The position numbers and the translations under genes were made by a program. Below, piece by piece: positions 43,856 to 52,328 of a DNA stretch of 64,000 bases. Source of the DNA: Devosia elaeis (lineage in GTDB: Bacteria; Pseudomonadota; Alphaproteobacteria; Rhizobiales; Devosiaceae); NCBI RefSeq assembly GCF_001650025.1, contig NZ_LVVY01000068.1:1-64000 (forward strand), written 5' to 3'. Positions within the stretch are counted from its first letter, which is position 1. Every line of letters starts with the position of its first letter. The notes below the pieces were generated by a model. The model saw only the letters and a program-made list of their open reading frames with translations. It did no database searches and was not told the DNA's origin.

Positions 43856-44643
43856 TATGACGGATTATTGACATCAACTCTAAGAAAATCTTGCTTCTGG
43901 TTACCATCAAGACGCAGTGCGGTGAGTATGCCGGTGGCGAAACATCCCGTGTCGATATTGATGTTACCCGCCGCGATCACCGGTTGGGGCGAGGGGGTAT
44001 GGCCATGGACCACCAGGTCCCAGGAATCGTCGGGCAGGGGCGCGAGCGCCTGCCGGTCCCAAAGCAGCACGGTCTCGTCCTGCTCGGCGAGGGTCAGGCC
44101 GGGTTGCGCGGCGGCGTGCACGAACAGGACCGGGCCCACCTGCGCCAGGACCGGCAGATGTTCGAGAAAATCGATGTGATCGCGCGGGACATAGGCGTCG
44201 AGCAGGGCCTGGCGCTCCCGGCGTCCGGCATCGGCATAAAGGCTCGCATCGATGCCATAGGATTGCAGGGTGGCGAGCCCGCCCAGTTCGAGCCAGCCAT
44301 TGTCCCGTCCCGGATTGGCGAGATGGGCGAGCATCATGATCTCATGGTTTCCGGCCAGGCAAATCCTGGTGAAACCCGCCGGCGGCGGCTGCATCAGGGC
44401 GTCGATGACTGGGGCCGATTGCGGGCCCCGGTCGACGTAATCGCCTAACATGACCAGCACTTTCGGCCCTTCGACCCTCCGAGCGTCCGCGATGATCTGT
44501 TGTTGCAGAAGCTGAAACTGCTCGAAGCAGCCATGCACGTCCCCGATGGCGTAGAGCGCAGCGGGCATTTCTGGGATATTGAGCCGAGGCCGGCCATTGG
44601 CCGGGCCGCGCGCGGGACGGGCGAGGCGATCGAGCCAGCTCAT
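43855..44643 (-). CDS. Metallophosphoesterase, PPP-type protein phosphatase
   Basis: A 262-residue PPP-family phosphatase with the three signature blocks GDVHG (34-38), GDYVDRG (67-73) and GNHE (98-101), plus FVHAA and VHGHTPS that complete the two-metal site. Related to ApaH and Ser/Thr phosphatases. It is sandwiched between the BY-kinase gene (overlap 1 base) and an O-antigen-ligase-like gene (overlap 4 bases), so it might reverse phosphorylation of the polysaccharide machinery in place of the usual Wzb-type enzyme. That role is inference. Confidence 0.88.
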   Translation of the reverse strand: MSWLDRLARPARGPANGRPRLNIPEMPAALYAIGDVHGCFEQFQLLQQQIIADARRVEGPKVLVMLGDYVDRGPQSAPVIDALMQPPPAGFTRICLAGNHEIMMLAHLANPGRDNGWLELGGLATLQSYGIDASLYADAGRRERQALLDAYVPRDHIDFLEHLPVLAQVGPVLFVHAAAQPGLTLAEQDETVLLWDRQALAPLPDDSWDLVVHGHTPSPQPVIAAGNINIDTGCFATGILTALRLDGNQKQDFLRVDVNNPS

Positions 44644-46073
44644 GGCTTGCCCTGCCGGATCGGTTGCCAGATCGTGGCGAGGCCGCAGGCCAGGATGGCC
44701 AGGAAGATCAGCGTGTTGGCGGCCACCTCCATGCTGAAATCGGCCAGGGAATGCACCGCGGAGGTTACGGTCACGGCGATGGCGGCGGCCTGTGGCGCGG
44801 TGTCGAGCCGGCTGCGGCTGCCGCGAAAGCGGATGGCGATGGCTACGAAGCCGGCGGCAACCAGCAGGATCGGGATCGATCCGGCGATGATGCCCAGCTC
44901 ACTCCACAGGGCCAGATAGGTGTTGTGCGCGCGGGACCAGACATAATCGGCGCTGACCGGCAATTGATGCACCAGGGGAAAGGCCGCCTCGAAGCTGCCG
45001 CCGCCCCAGCCGGTCCAGGGGCGCAGGGCGATCATGTCGAGCACCTGCGCATAGAGCCCGGTCCGGTCGCTGGCGGCGCCTTCGGTTTGGAGGAGCCGGT
45101 CAAAGAGCAATTCGCCCGAGGTCAGGATCGCATAAAGGCCGGCCAGGGCGAGGGCCGGCACGCCGACAAGGATGGCCGAGCGCAGTCCCTTGCCCTTGCT
45201 CGCCATCATGAAGAGGCCCAGCGTGGCGCCGATGATCGCCGCGACGAGGCCCATGCGCGATTGCGTGGCGAGGATCGCCATGAGCAGGAAAAGTATGCTG
45301 AGCCCATAGAACAGCAGCGCGCCGGCATTGCCGACGATCCGCCCATCATCGGCATGCTGATGGCTGCGTTCCGATATCCGGCCGGCAAATTGCACACTGG
45401 CGATCACCGTGCCCATGGCCAGGAAGGTGGAAAAGGAATTTCGATTGACGAAAGTGCCGGTGGCCATGCCGTGATAGGCCCATTTGTCCATGCCCAGAAC
45501 GGTGTCGCCGCTATGCAGGGCGATCATGCCGTAGAGAGCATAGGCCATCACGATGGCGAGCAGGCCATCGAGCATGAGTCGCCGCCTTCTGCTGTTGGCG
45601 AGCACCTGGATGGCCAGGAACACGAAAAGCGCATAGGCAAGCTGCCGGGTCAGCATCAGCCAGGTCATCCCGGGCGCGACCGATGCCGTATCCAGGACGA
45701 TGCTGCCCGCCGGCAGGTCCAGTGTGCGATACCAGCCGAACCAGGCGCCGAAGGGAAGCACCTGCAGCAGCAGGGCGACGGCGACCAGGCCCATGGCGAG
45801 CGCCGGCCATTTCAGTCTGGCAATGCCGACGCGCAGAGGCTCGCCGCGCCAGGCCAGCAGCAGGACATAGGACAGGCATGCCAGGCCGATTATCACGGCG
45901 ATGACGCCCCACAGGACCGGGCGATTGCTCGCCAATGGCAGCGGCGCAAGCGCCACGAGCGCCAGGAGCACGAAGAAATAGGCCCGGTTGATGGCATATT
46001 GTCCGCTCCGGGCGCCGGTGTGGCGCGTCCTGCGGCTGGTCTGGTTGAGATTTTCCATGGGCAGACTGGTCAT
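44640..46073 (-). CDS. O-antigen ligase family protein (copy 2)
   Basis: A 477-residue polytopic inner-membrane protein of the same family as 36765, with about 12 helices and a periplasmic loop. It has RTGLYAQVLDMIALRPWTGWGGGSFE and SRAHNTYLALWSELG, the PF04932 pattern with the critical histidine/arginine region. The stop overlaps the phosphatase start by ATGA, and its own start overlaps the upstream gene by one base (TAATG). GC content matches the surroundings, unlike copy 1. Confidence 0.85.
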   Translation of the reverse strand: MTSLPMENLNQTSRRTRHTGARSGQYAINRAYFFVLLALVALAPLPLASNRPVLWGVIAVIIGLACLSYVLLLAWRGEPLRVGIARLKWPALAMGLVAVALLLQVLPFGAWFGWYRTLDLPAGSIVLDTASVAPGMTWLMLTRQLAYALFVFLAIQVLANSRRRRLMLDGLLAIVMAYALYGMIALHSGDTVLGMDKWAYHGMATGTFVNRNSFSTFLAMGTVIASVQFAGRISERSHQHADDGRIVGNAGALLFYGLSILFLLMAILATQSRMGLVAAIIGATLGLFMMASKGKGLRSAILVGVPALALAGLYAILTSGELLFDRLLQTEGAASDRTGLYAQVLDMIALRPWTGWGGGSFEAAFPLVHQLPVSADYVWSRAHNTYLALWSELGIIAGSIPILLVAAGFVAIAIRFRGSRSRLDTAPQAAAIAVTVTSAVHSLADFSMEVAANTLIFLAILACGLATIWQPIRQGKP

Positions 46074-46741
46074 TACGGTCCGGTCCAGGCTCGTTCAAGG
46101 GCGCCGACGAAGCGCTGCTGGGCACGCGGGGGCAGGGATTCGACGATGGCGCCGATGCGGTCCCGCGCTTGCGGATTCTGCGCATAGAGCGCGGCCACGC
46201 GGTCAACGCGCGCAGTTTGGACCAGAAGGCGGATATCGTCTTCGTAGGTGGCGAGCGTTTCGGGTTCGAGGGCCGCGAAATGCTGCTCGGCCAGCATCAG
46301 GCGGTCCTCGGCGATCCAGCCTTCCGCAGGCGCGGTGGCGCGGGACATGCGGATGGCCGCATTGAGCGTCGCCTCATCGCCCTCTTGGATGGCGGCCAGC
46401 GCGACGATGAGCCAGCCGTAACCCGAAGCTGGGGTGGAGTGGAGGATGTTCTCGGCGATCGCCCGGCAGGTCGCCGGGATGCCGGCGCGCACATCGTCTT
46501 CGAGGTAGCGCAGGGGCAGGGCATCGGGATTGGCGAGAACGGTTTCGCAATCGGCGAGGAGCAGGTTCTGCGCCGAAACCGAGAAGGGCGTGGGCGGCGT
46601 TTCCATGGTCCAGTGCGAAACCCGCTGCGCCGGGCTGTCTCCGGAGAGAAGCGGCGCGGATTCGACATTGACGACGAGGACGCCGAGCAGGGCGGTCAGG
46701 ATGCCGGCAATGGCCGGAATAACCAGGTCCGTTCGGTTCAC
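46073..46741 (-). CDS. Membrane-anchored hypothetical protein of the polysaccharide operon
   Basis: A 222-residue protein with one N-terminal membrane helix (about 5-24) and a mostly helical periplasmic domain of about 190 residues, with two cysteines (in LLADCET and PATCRAI). The repeated A/L-rich helices resemble TPR-like folding, but no motif is certain. It is translationally coupled to the O-antigen-ligase-like gene. I start at GTG 46741; a longer TTG frame is not supported. It may be a polymerase accessory protein, by position only. Confidence 0.6.
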   Translation of the reverse strand: MNRTDLVIPAIAGILTALLGVLVVNVESAPLLSGDSPAQRVSHWTMETPPTPFSVSAQNLLLADCETVLANPDALPLRYLEDDVRAGIPATCRAIAENILHSTPASGYGWLIVALAAIQEGDEATLNAAIRMSRATAPAEGWIAEDRLMLAEQHFAALEPETLATYEDDIRLLVQTARVDRVAALYAQNPQARDRIGAIVESLPPRAQQRFVGALERAWTGP

Positions 46742-47015
46742 ATCCGCCCGCCATCTATGGGAAAGGAAGACTGGATTGCAGCCGCGGCGGGGGCAGGGCG
46801 CGAGGGGGTCGGCCGGGGTGAACAAGAGGGCGGATTATGCACGTCGGTCTCCAGCCATAGGTTCACCCTCAACTGTGCCGGTATTGTGTTGATAAGTCGT
46901 TCCGGCGCCGGCAGCTAGTAATCCGGATGGCGTTAGTGTCCGTCATCCGCGATCATTTTCCGAGAGGGATAATGTGTGCTTGCCGCGACGGTTGCAGATC
47001 GCGGCCATCGCGGGG

Positions 47016-47240
47016 TCATTCTCCGCGCCGGCCGCTCTCCTCGAGGGCGGCTTTGAACCGCTTCAGGGTCTCCTGATCCGCACCGGGTGGCGGGGTGGCT
47101 GGATGCTGGTTGGGTTCGGGTGCCGGAGCGGGACGGCGCTGGCGCCGATCGCGCCAGAGGACGTAGAGCACAAGAAGGCCCGCTGCCGTTATGACGGCGA
47201 AGCTCAGGATATTGGCCCATGTCCAGATCGTGTCGCGCAT
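47016..47240 (-). CDS. Small single-helix membrane protein
   Basis: A 74-residue protein: a membrane helix near the N-terminus (about 7-27, ILSFAVITAAGLLVLYVLW), then a basic RDRRQRR stop-transfer and a proline-rich, charged cytoplasmic tail. It starts at the ATG at 47240 in preference to the longer frame. Lies 83 bases downstream of manC. A spacer of 274 bases (46742-47015) to the next gene shows no supportable coding frame. Function unknown. Confidence 0.55.
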   Translation of the reverse strand: MRDTIWTWANILSFAVITAAGLLVLYVLWRDRRQRRPAPAPEPNQHPATPPPGADQETLKRFKAALEESGRRGE

Positions 47241-47322
47241 GAGCAATATAGGCTGATATCTTCGACCCAAGAGCAAGGCGCGGCCGCTATTAGGCTTAAT
47301 CGGCAACGTAAATTGGGCGGCG

Positions 47323-48747
47323 TCAGAGGCGACCGAATTCGTCCTCGATGCGGATGATGTCGTCCTCGCCGAGATAGGAGCCGGTCTGCACCTCGATCAG
47401 TTCGAGATCGATCTTGCCCGGATTGGCGAGGCGATGCACGCAGCCCAGCGGCAGGTAGATGGACTGGTTTTCCGACAGGGTGGTGACGTTCCCGTCCACG
47501 GTCACCTCGGCGGTGCCGCGCACCACGACCCAATGCTCGGCGCGATGGTGGTGCTTTTGCAGGCTCAGCTTCTTGCCCGGCCGGACGAAGAGCAGCTTCA
47601 CCTGGAACCGGTCGCCATTGAGGATGGAGGAAAAGCCGCCCCATGGCCGATAGGCGGTGCGGTGAATTTCGGTCAGTGCCGAGGTGTCCTTGCGCGCGCG
47701 CAAACGCTTGACCATCTCGCCCACCCTCTGGGCCTCCGACAGGCGGCCGACATAGATGGCGTCATTGGTGGCGATGACGGCGATATCCTCGAGGCCGGTG
47801 ACGGCGACATGAGCGTGGTCGCTGATCACCAGCGAGCCGGAAACCTCGCTCAAGGTCACCTGGCCGCTGGTGACGTTGCGGCCCTCGTCCTGGGTGCCGT
47901 TCTTCCAGACCGCGTCCCAACTGCCCAGGTCGGACCAGCGGAAATCGACGGCGACCACGGCGGCTCGCTCGGTCTTTTCGAAAATGGCGTAATCGACCGA
48001 AATATTCGGCGCCCGGGCGAAGGCGGCCTCCTCAAGGCGAATGAAATCGAGGTCCTCGCGCGCGCCGCGCACCGCGGCGCCGGCGGCTTCATGCATGTCG
48101 GGCGCCAGCCTCCCGGCCTCAGCGAGAAAGGCGCGCGCGCCCAGCATGAACATGCCCGAATTCCAGAGATAGCCGCCCTCGGCCAGCATTTCGACCGCGC
48201 GGGCGGCATCTGGCTTTTCGACGAAGCGTTGCACCGGCCGGGCCTCGCCGCCGACAACGGCGTCGGACTTGATATAGCCAAATCCGGTTTCCGGATGGGT
48301 CGGATTGATCCCGAACGTGACGAGCTGGCCAGAGCCGGCGGCCGCGATCGCCTGGTCCACGGCCAGCCAATAGCCGGCATCGGCGGTGACGTTGTGATCG
48401 GAGGGCAGGACGTGGATCACCGCTTCCGGGCCGAAATGCTGGACGATGAAGCAGGACGCGGCGGCAATGGCCATGGCGGTATTGCGCGCAACCGGCTCCA
48501 GCAGGACCCCGGCCAGCGGAGCGCCGATCTCGGCGGCCTGTTCGCCAACGAGGAAACGATATTCCGAATTGGTGATGATTACGGCGGGCGCATAGCGCGG
48601 GTCCGCCACGCGCTGGAGCGTTTGCTGGAACAGGCTGGTGGGGCCGGTGAGGGGCAGGAACTGCTTGGGGCGGGCCGCGCGGGACATGGGCCAGAGCCTT
48701 GTGCCCTGGCCTCCGGCGAGTATCAGGGGGACGACGACAGAACTCAT
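47323..48747 (-). CDS. manC: Mannose-1-phosphate guanylyltransferase / mannose-6-phosphate isomerase
   Basis: A 474-residue bifunctional (type II) enzyme. The N-terminal GT-A-like domain has LAGGQGTRLWPMSR (about 10-23) and FVEKP for GDP-mannose formation, and the C-terminal cupin (from about 340) has QKHHHRAEHWVVVRGTAEV for the isomerase that makes mannose-6-phosphate from fructose-6-phosphate. Together with the mutase at 25296 it supplies GDP-mannose for Gmd. The ATG at 48747 follows GGGAGA. Confidence 0.95.
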   Translation of the reverse strand: MSSVVVPLILAGGQGTRLWPMSRAARPKQFLPLTGPTSLFQQTLQRVADPRYAPAVIITNSEYRFLVGEQAAEIGAPLAGVLLEPVARNTAMAIAAASCFIVQHFGPEAVIHVLPSDHNVTADAGYWLAVDQAIAAAGSGQLVTFGINPTHPETGFGYIKSDAVVGGEARPVQRFVEKPDAARAVEMLAEGGYLWNSGMFMLGARAFLAEAGRLAPDMHEAAGAAVRGAREDLDFIRLEEAAFARAPNISVDYAIFEKTERAAVVAVDFRWSDLGSWDAVWKNGTQDEGRNVTSGQVTLSEVSGSLVISDHAHVAVTGLEDIAVIATNDAIYVGRLSEAQRVGEMVKRLRARKDTSALTEIHRTAYRPWGGFSSILNGDRFQVKLLFVRPGKKLSLQKHHHRAEHWVVVRGTAEVTVDGNVTTLSENQSIYLPLGCVHRLANPGKIDLELIEVQTGSYLGEDDIIRIEDEFGRL

Positions 48748-49024
48748 AGACTTGATGTCTCCCGAGGCTGGATCGGCCAAGTGAATATATGTCTATTTTG
48801 TAATAATGTCGCTGCGATTTATACGCGCGTGCGCGCTTGGTTAATCCGTGCGACCCGGCAAATACTGGCCGGCGCTCAATATTTCGGGTGCTCTACCTTC
48901 GCTGCGGCTGCTTTTCCGCCGGAGGCGCCCGCCGGGCCGTGGGGTTGCGTCGCGGGGCTTTTATGGTGAACCGTTCCTTAAACTTCCCATCATAGGGTGG
49001 GCGCGCTTGTGTGGAGTGGCGTGC

Positions 49025-50221
49025 ATGATCGGTTATCAGGCCTTTGCGGATCTCTCGCGGTCCAGCGACAGCAATGAGCGCGGGCACACCGCCCATCTTG
49101 CCGCCATGGCCTATCTCGGACATCGCGGCCCGGCCGACGAACATGCCGCGCTCTATGCGGCGCTGATCGGCTTTCTGGACGATCCTTCGGTCAAGGTGCG
49201 CGCGGCTTTGGCCTATGGGCTGCTGCATTCCCCCGAGGCGCCGCGGCCGATCATCCTGGCGCTGTTGCAGGACAGCCCGGTGATCTCGCGGGCGGTGCTG
49301 CAATATTCACCGCTGCTGGTCGATGCCGATCTGATGCCGATCGTGCGCGGCGGCGATGCCTCAGCGCTGCTGGCCATTGCCCAGCGCACCACCATCAGCC
49401 CGCGCATCGCGGCCGCCATGGTGGCGCGCGGCGACCAGGCGCTGACGCTGCGCCTGCTGCGCCGGCACGATATCGCTTTCGCTCCCGACCTGCTGGAGGG
49501 GCTGGCCATGTCGGAGGGCGGGGTCGCAGCGCTCCGCGGGGCGCTGTTGGGCCGGCCGGACCTGCCGGCATCGGCGCGGCTGCTGCTGGTGCGCCGCGTC
49601 GCCGAGGGCTTGCGCGAATGCCGCATGGTCAAGGGCGCGCTGGCGCCGGAGCGGCTGGAGCGGATCCTGCGCGACGGCAACGATACGGCCATTTCGGTTA
49701 TCGGCGAGGCGCAATGCACCGATCTTGAATTCGTCGACCGATTGGTGGCCAACGACCAGCTCAGTACGCGGCTGCTGCTGCATGCGGTGGTGACGGGCCA
49801 TGTGTTGTTCTTTTCAGCCTGCCTGGCTTCGCTGGGCGCGGTGACGCGCGAGAAGGTCTATGTGCTGCTCGAAAGCGGCAGCCGCCCGGCGCTCAATGCG
49901 CTCTTCATCCGCTGCGGGCTCCAGCCGGCCATCGCGCTATTGTTCGTGCGCATGATCATGCATGCCCGAAGCGCCGACCTGTCCGACGACCTGGCGGCAC
50001 GCCATTACGTGGTGACGGCGCTGACCGAGGAATTGCTCGCCGAACATGACGGCGATATCCCGCTCGAGATGGAAGAGGCCTTCACCTATCTCAGCGAGCA
50101 GAACGTGGCCCTGGCGCGGCAGGCGGCCCGGGGCGTCATGCGGGCCTTTGCCGAGAGCCGGGACGCCGTGCTGCCGCTACCCGAGCCCGCCGCACCGCGG
50201 CTGCAATTGCCGGCGGCGTGA
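49025..50221 (+). CDS. DUF2336 family protein
   Basis: A 398-residue helical protein of the alphaproteobacterial DUF2336 family, an all-helical HEAT-like repeat protein of unknown role. The repeat pattern is visible (LIGFLDDPSVKVRAALAYGLLHSPEAP). It is divergent from manC across a 277-base spacer that contains an AT-rich stretch (48781-48815), probably two promoters. The frame is open for 59 codons upstream, but the family starts at the ATG at 49025. Confidence 0.85.
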   Translation: MIGYQAFADLSRSSDSNERGHTAHLAAMAYLGHRGPADEHAALYAALIGFLDDPSVKVRAALAYGLLHSPEAPRPIILALLQDSPVISRAVLQYSPLLVDADLMPIVRGGDASALLAIAQRTTISPRIAAAMVARGDQALTLRLLRRHDIAFAPDLLEGLAMSEGGVAALRGALLGRPDLPASARLLLVRRVAEGLRECRMVKGALAPERLERILRDGNDTAISVIGEAQCTDLEFVDRLVANDQLSTRLLLHAVVTGHVLFFSACLASLGAVTREKVYVLLESGSRPALNALFIRCGLQPAIALLFVRMIMHARSADLSDDLAARHYVVTALTEELLAEHDGDIPLEMEEAFTYLSEQNVALARQAARGVMRAFAESRDAVLPLPEPAAPRLQLPAA

Positions 50222-50243
50222 CGCCGGTGCAGCCGCTGAAGGG

Positions 50244-51011
50244 CTAAAACCGGAACTGTTCGGTGAGGACGCGTTCCTCGAGGCTGGTGCCGGGATCGAA
50301 CATCAGCGTCACGTGATGGCTGCGGTCCTCGGTGACCGTTACCTCGCGCACATTCTGAAATTCCACATTGTCGGCCACGGCGCTGACGGGGCGCTTTTCG
50401 GCCTCCCGGGTGAGGAATTTCACCACGGCGCGATTGGACAGGATGGCGCCACGCCAGCGCCGGGGGCGGAACGGAGAAATCGGCGTCAGCGCCAGGAGCG
50501 GCGCCTCGATCGGCAGGATCGGGCCATGCGCCGAGAGATTATAGGCAGTCGAGCCGGCGGGGGTGGACAGGATGGCGCCGTCGCAGATTAGTTCGTCGAG
50601 CCGCACCTGGCCATCGACCAGGATTTGCAGCTTGGCCGCCTGGTAGGACGAGCGGAAAAGCGAGACTTCGTTGATCGCCAGGGCCGAGCGGGTGATGCCC
50701 TCGGCATCGAGGACCTGCATGGAGAGCGGGTAAATCCTGGTGCGTTGCGCGGCGGCCAGGCGCTCGATCAGGTCGTTCTCGTTGAAGTCGTTCATCATGA
50801 ACCCGACCGAGCCGAAATTCATGCCATAGGTGGGAATGCCGCGATCCATCACCTGGTGCAGGGTTTGCAGCATGAGCCCGTCGCCGCCAAGGGCCACTAC
50901 GATCTCCGCCGCGCTCAAGGGGCTTTCGCCATAGCGCTGGCGCAGGCGATCGGCGGCGATGTCGGCCGCTGGCGTCTTGTTGGTTACGAAGCAAATTCTG
51001 GGGTCCGCCAC
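50244..51011 (-). CDS. nadK: NAD kinase
   Basis: A 255-residue NAD kinase that makes NADP from NAD and ATP or polyphosphate. The signature GGDG is at 42-45, with the NE/D motif in FNENDLIERL and the glycine-rich STPAGSTAYN of the family. The start is a GTG at 51011 behind GGGAGG; the frame continues into the tRNA gene and cannot be real there. Divergent spacing to tRNA-Thr is 41 bases. Confidence 0.93.
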   Translation of the reverse strand: MADPRICFVTNKTPAADIAADRLRQRYGESPLSAAEIVVALGGDGLMLQTLHQVMDRGIPTYGMNFGSVGFMMNDFNENDLIERLAAAQRTRIYPLSMQVLDAEGITRSALAINEVSLFRSSYQAAKLQILVDGQVRLDELICDGAILSTPAGSTAYNLSAHGPILPIEAPLLALTPISPFRPRRWRGAILSNRAVVKFLTREAEKRPVSAVADNVEFQNVREVTVTEDRSHHVTLMFDPGTSLEERVLTEQFRF

Positions 51012-51052
51012 GCAGCCGCCTCCCGAACACTGCATCCCCGGCGTGCAGCCCG

Positions 51053-51128
<76 letters not shown>

Positions 51129-51417
51129 ATCGGCATGGCGTTTAGCATCGCTTTGCGGCGAGCGGCAACAGCGATTGCGCGGCAGGCGCTCTCCCTCGCG
51201 CGAAATGGTGGAAATTTTTATTCTGTGCCGAGCCGGCTTGGCGCATTGTCAATCGCCTGCGGGGGCCTGGCTTGGACCCCTTTCGCACGACTTGGATCAT
51301 TGCCGCACAATTTTGCCTCAAGCCCTTGTAACCCCAGCATTTCCGGCACTTTCTGGCTTGAATGAGCCTTCGGCGAAGCGGTACTTACGGCCGGTGACAT
51401 GCCGAGGCCAGATTGCA

Positions 51418-52326
51418 GTGACCCAGACCCGTTTGACGCATTTGCAGGCGCTGGAAGCCGAGAGCATCGAAATCCTGCGCGAGGTGGCTGCGAGCTTCGA
51501 ACGGCCGGTGATGATGTATTCGATCGGCAAGGATTCGAGCGTCCTGCTGCACCTGGCGCGCAAGGCCTTCTATCCCAGCAGGATTCCGTTTCCGCTGCTG
51601 CATGTCGATACCACCTTCAAGTTCCGGGAGATGATCGCGTTCCGCGACCGGACCGCGGAAGAATATGGCTTCGACCTCATCCGTCACACCAACCAGGATG
51701 GCGTCCGGGACGGCATAAATCCGTTCGACCATGGATCGTCCCGCTATACCGACATCATGAAGACTGCCGCTTTGCGGCAGGCGCTCAATGCCGGAAAATA
51801 CGACGCGGCCATCGGCGGGGCGCGGCGTGACGAGGAAAAGAGCCGCGCCAAGGAGCGCATCTTCTCGCACCGCAATGCCAGCCATGCCTGGGATCCCAAG
51901 AACCAGCGCCCCGAACTCTGGCGCACCTTCAACACGCGTCTCAATCCGGGCGAGAGCATGCGCGTCTTCCCGATCTCCAATTGGACCGAGCTCGACGTGT
52001 GGACCTATATCTATTCGGAAAACATCCCCATCGTGCCGCTCTATTTCGCGCGGCCCCGGCCGGTCGTGGAGCGGTCGGGCACGCTGATCATGGTCGATGA
52101 CGAGCGCCTGCCGCTCCTGCCCGGCGAAAGGCCGCGCGAGGAAGTGGTGCGCTTCCGCACGCTGGGCTGCTATCCGCTGACCGGCGCCATTCGCTCCGAT
52201 GCCGCCGACCTTCCCTCGATCATCATGGAAATGCAGGCCAGCCGCACCTCCGAGCGGGAAGGGCGGCTCATCGATTCCGATTCCGTCGGCTCGATGGAGA
52301 AGAAGAAGCAGGAAGGGTATTTCTGA
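51418..52326 (+). CDS. cysD: Sulfate adenylyltransferase subunit 2
   Basis: A 302-residue CysD, the ATP-pyrophosphatase subunit that activates sulfate to APS with CysN. The PP-loop SIGKDSS is at 35-41, and FKFREMIAF and [17 protein letters not shown] are hallmark segments. The length equals the E. coli protein. The start is a GTG at 51418, ten bases after an AGG; longer frames upstream lack homology. It is followed after 2 bases by cysNC. The 289-base leader shows no firm regulatory site. Confidence 0.95.
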   Translation: MTQTRLTHLQALEAESIEILREVAASFERPVMMYSIGKDSSVLLHLARKAFYPSRIPFPLLHVDTTFKFREMIAFRDRTAEEYGFDLIRHTNQDGVRDGINPFDHGSSRYTDIMKTAALRQALNAGKYDAAIGGARRDEEKSRAKERIFSHRNASHAWDPKNQRPELWRTFNTRLNPGESMRVFPISNWTELDVWTYIYSENIPIVPLYFARPRPVVERSGTLIMVDDERLPLLPGERPREEVVRFRTLGCYPLTGAIRSDAADLPSIIMEMQASRTSEREGRLIDSDSVGSMEKKKQEGYF

Positions 52327-52328
52327 GC

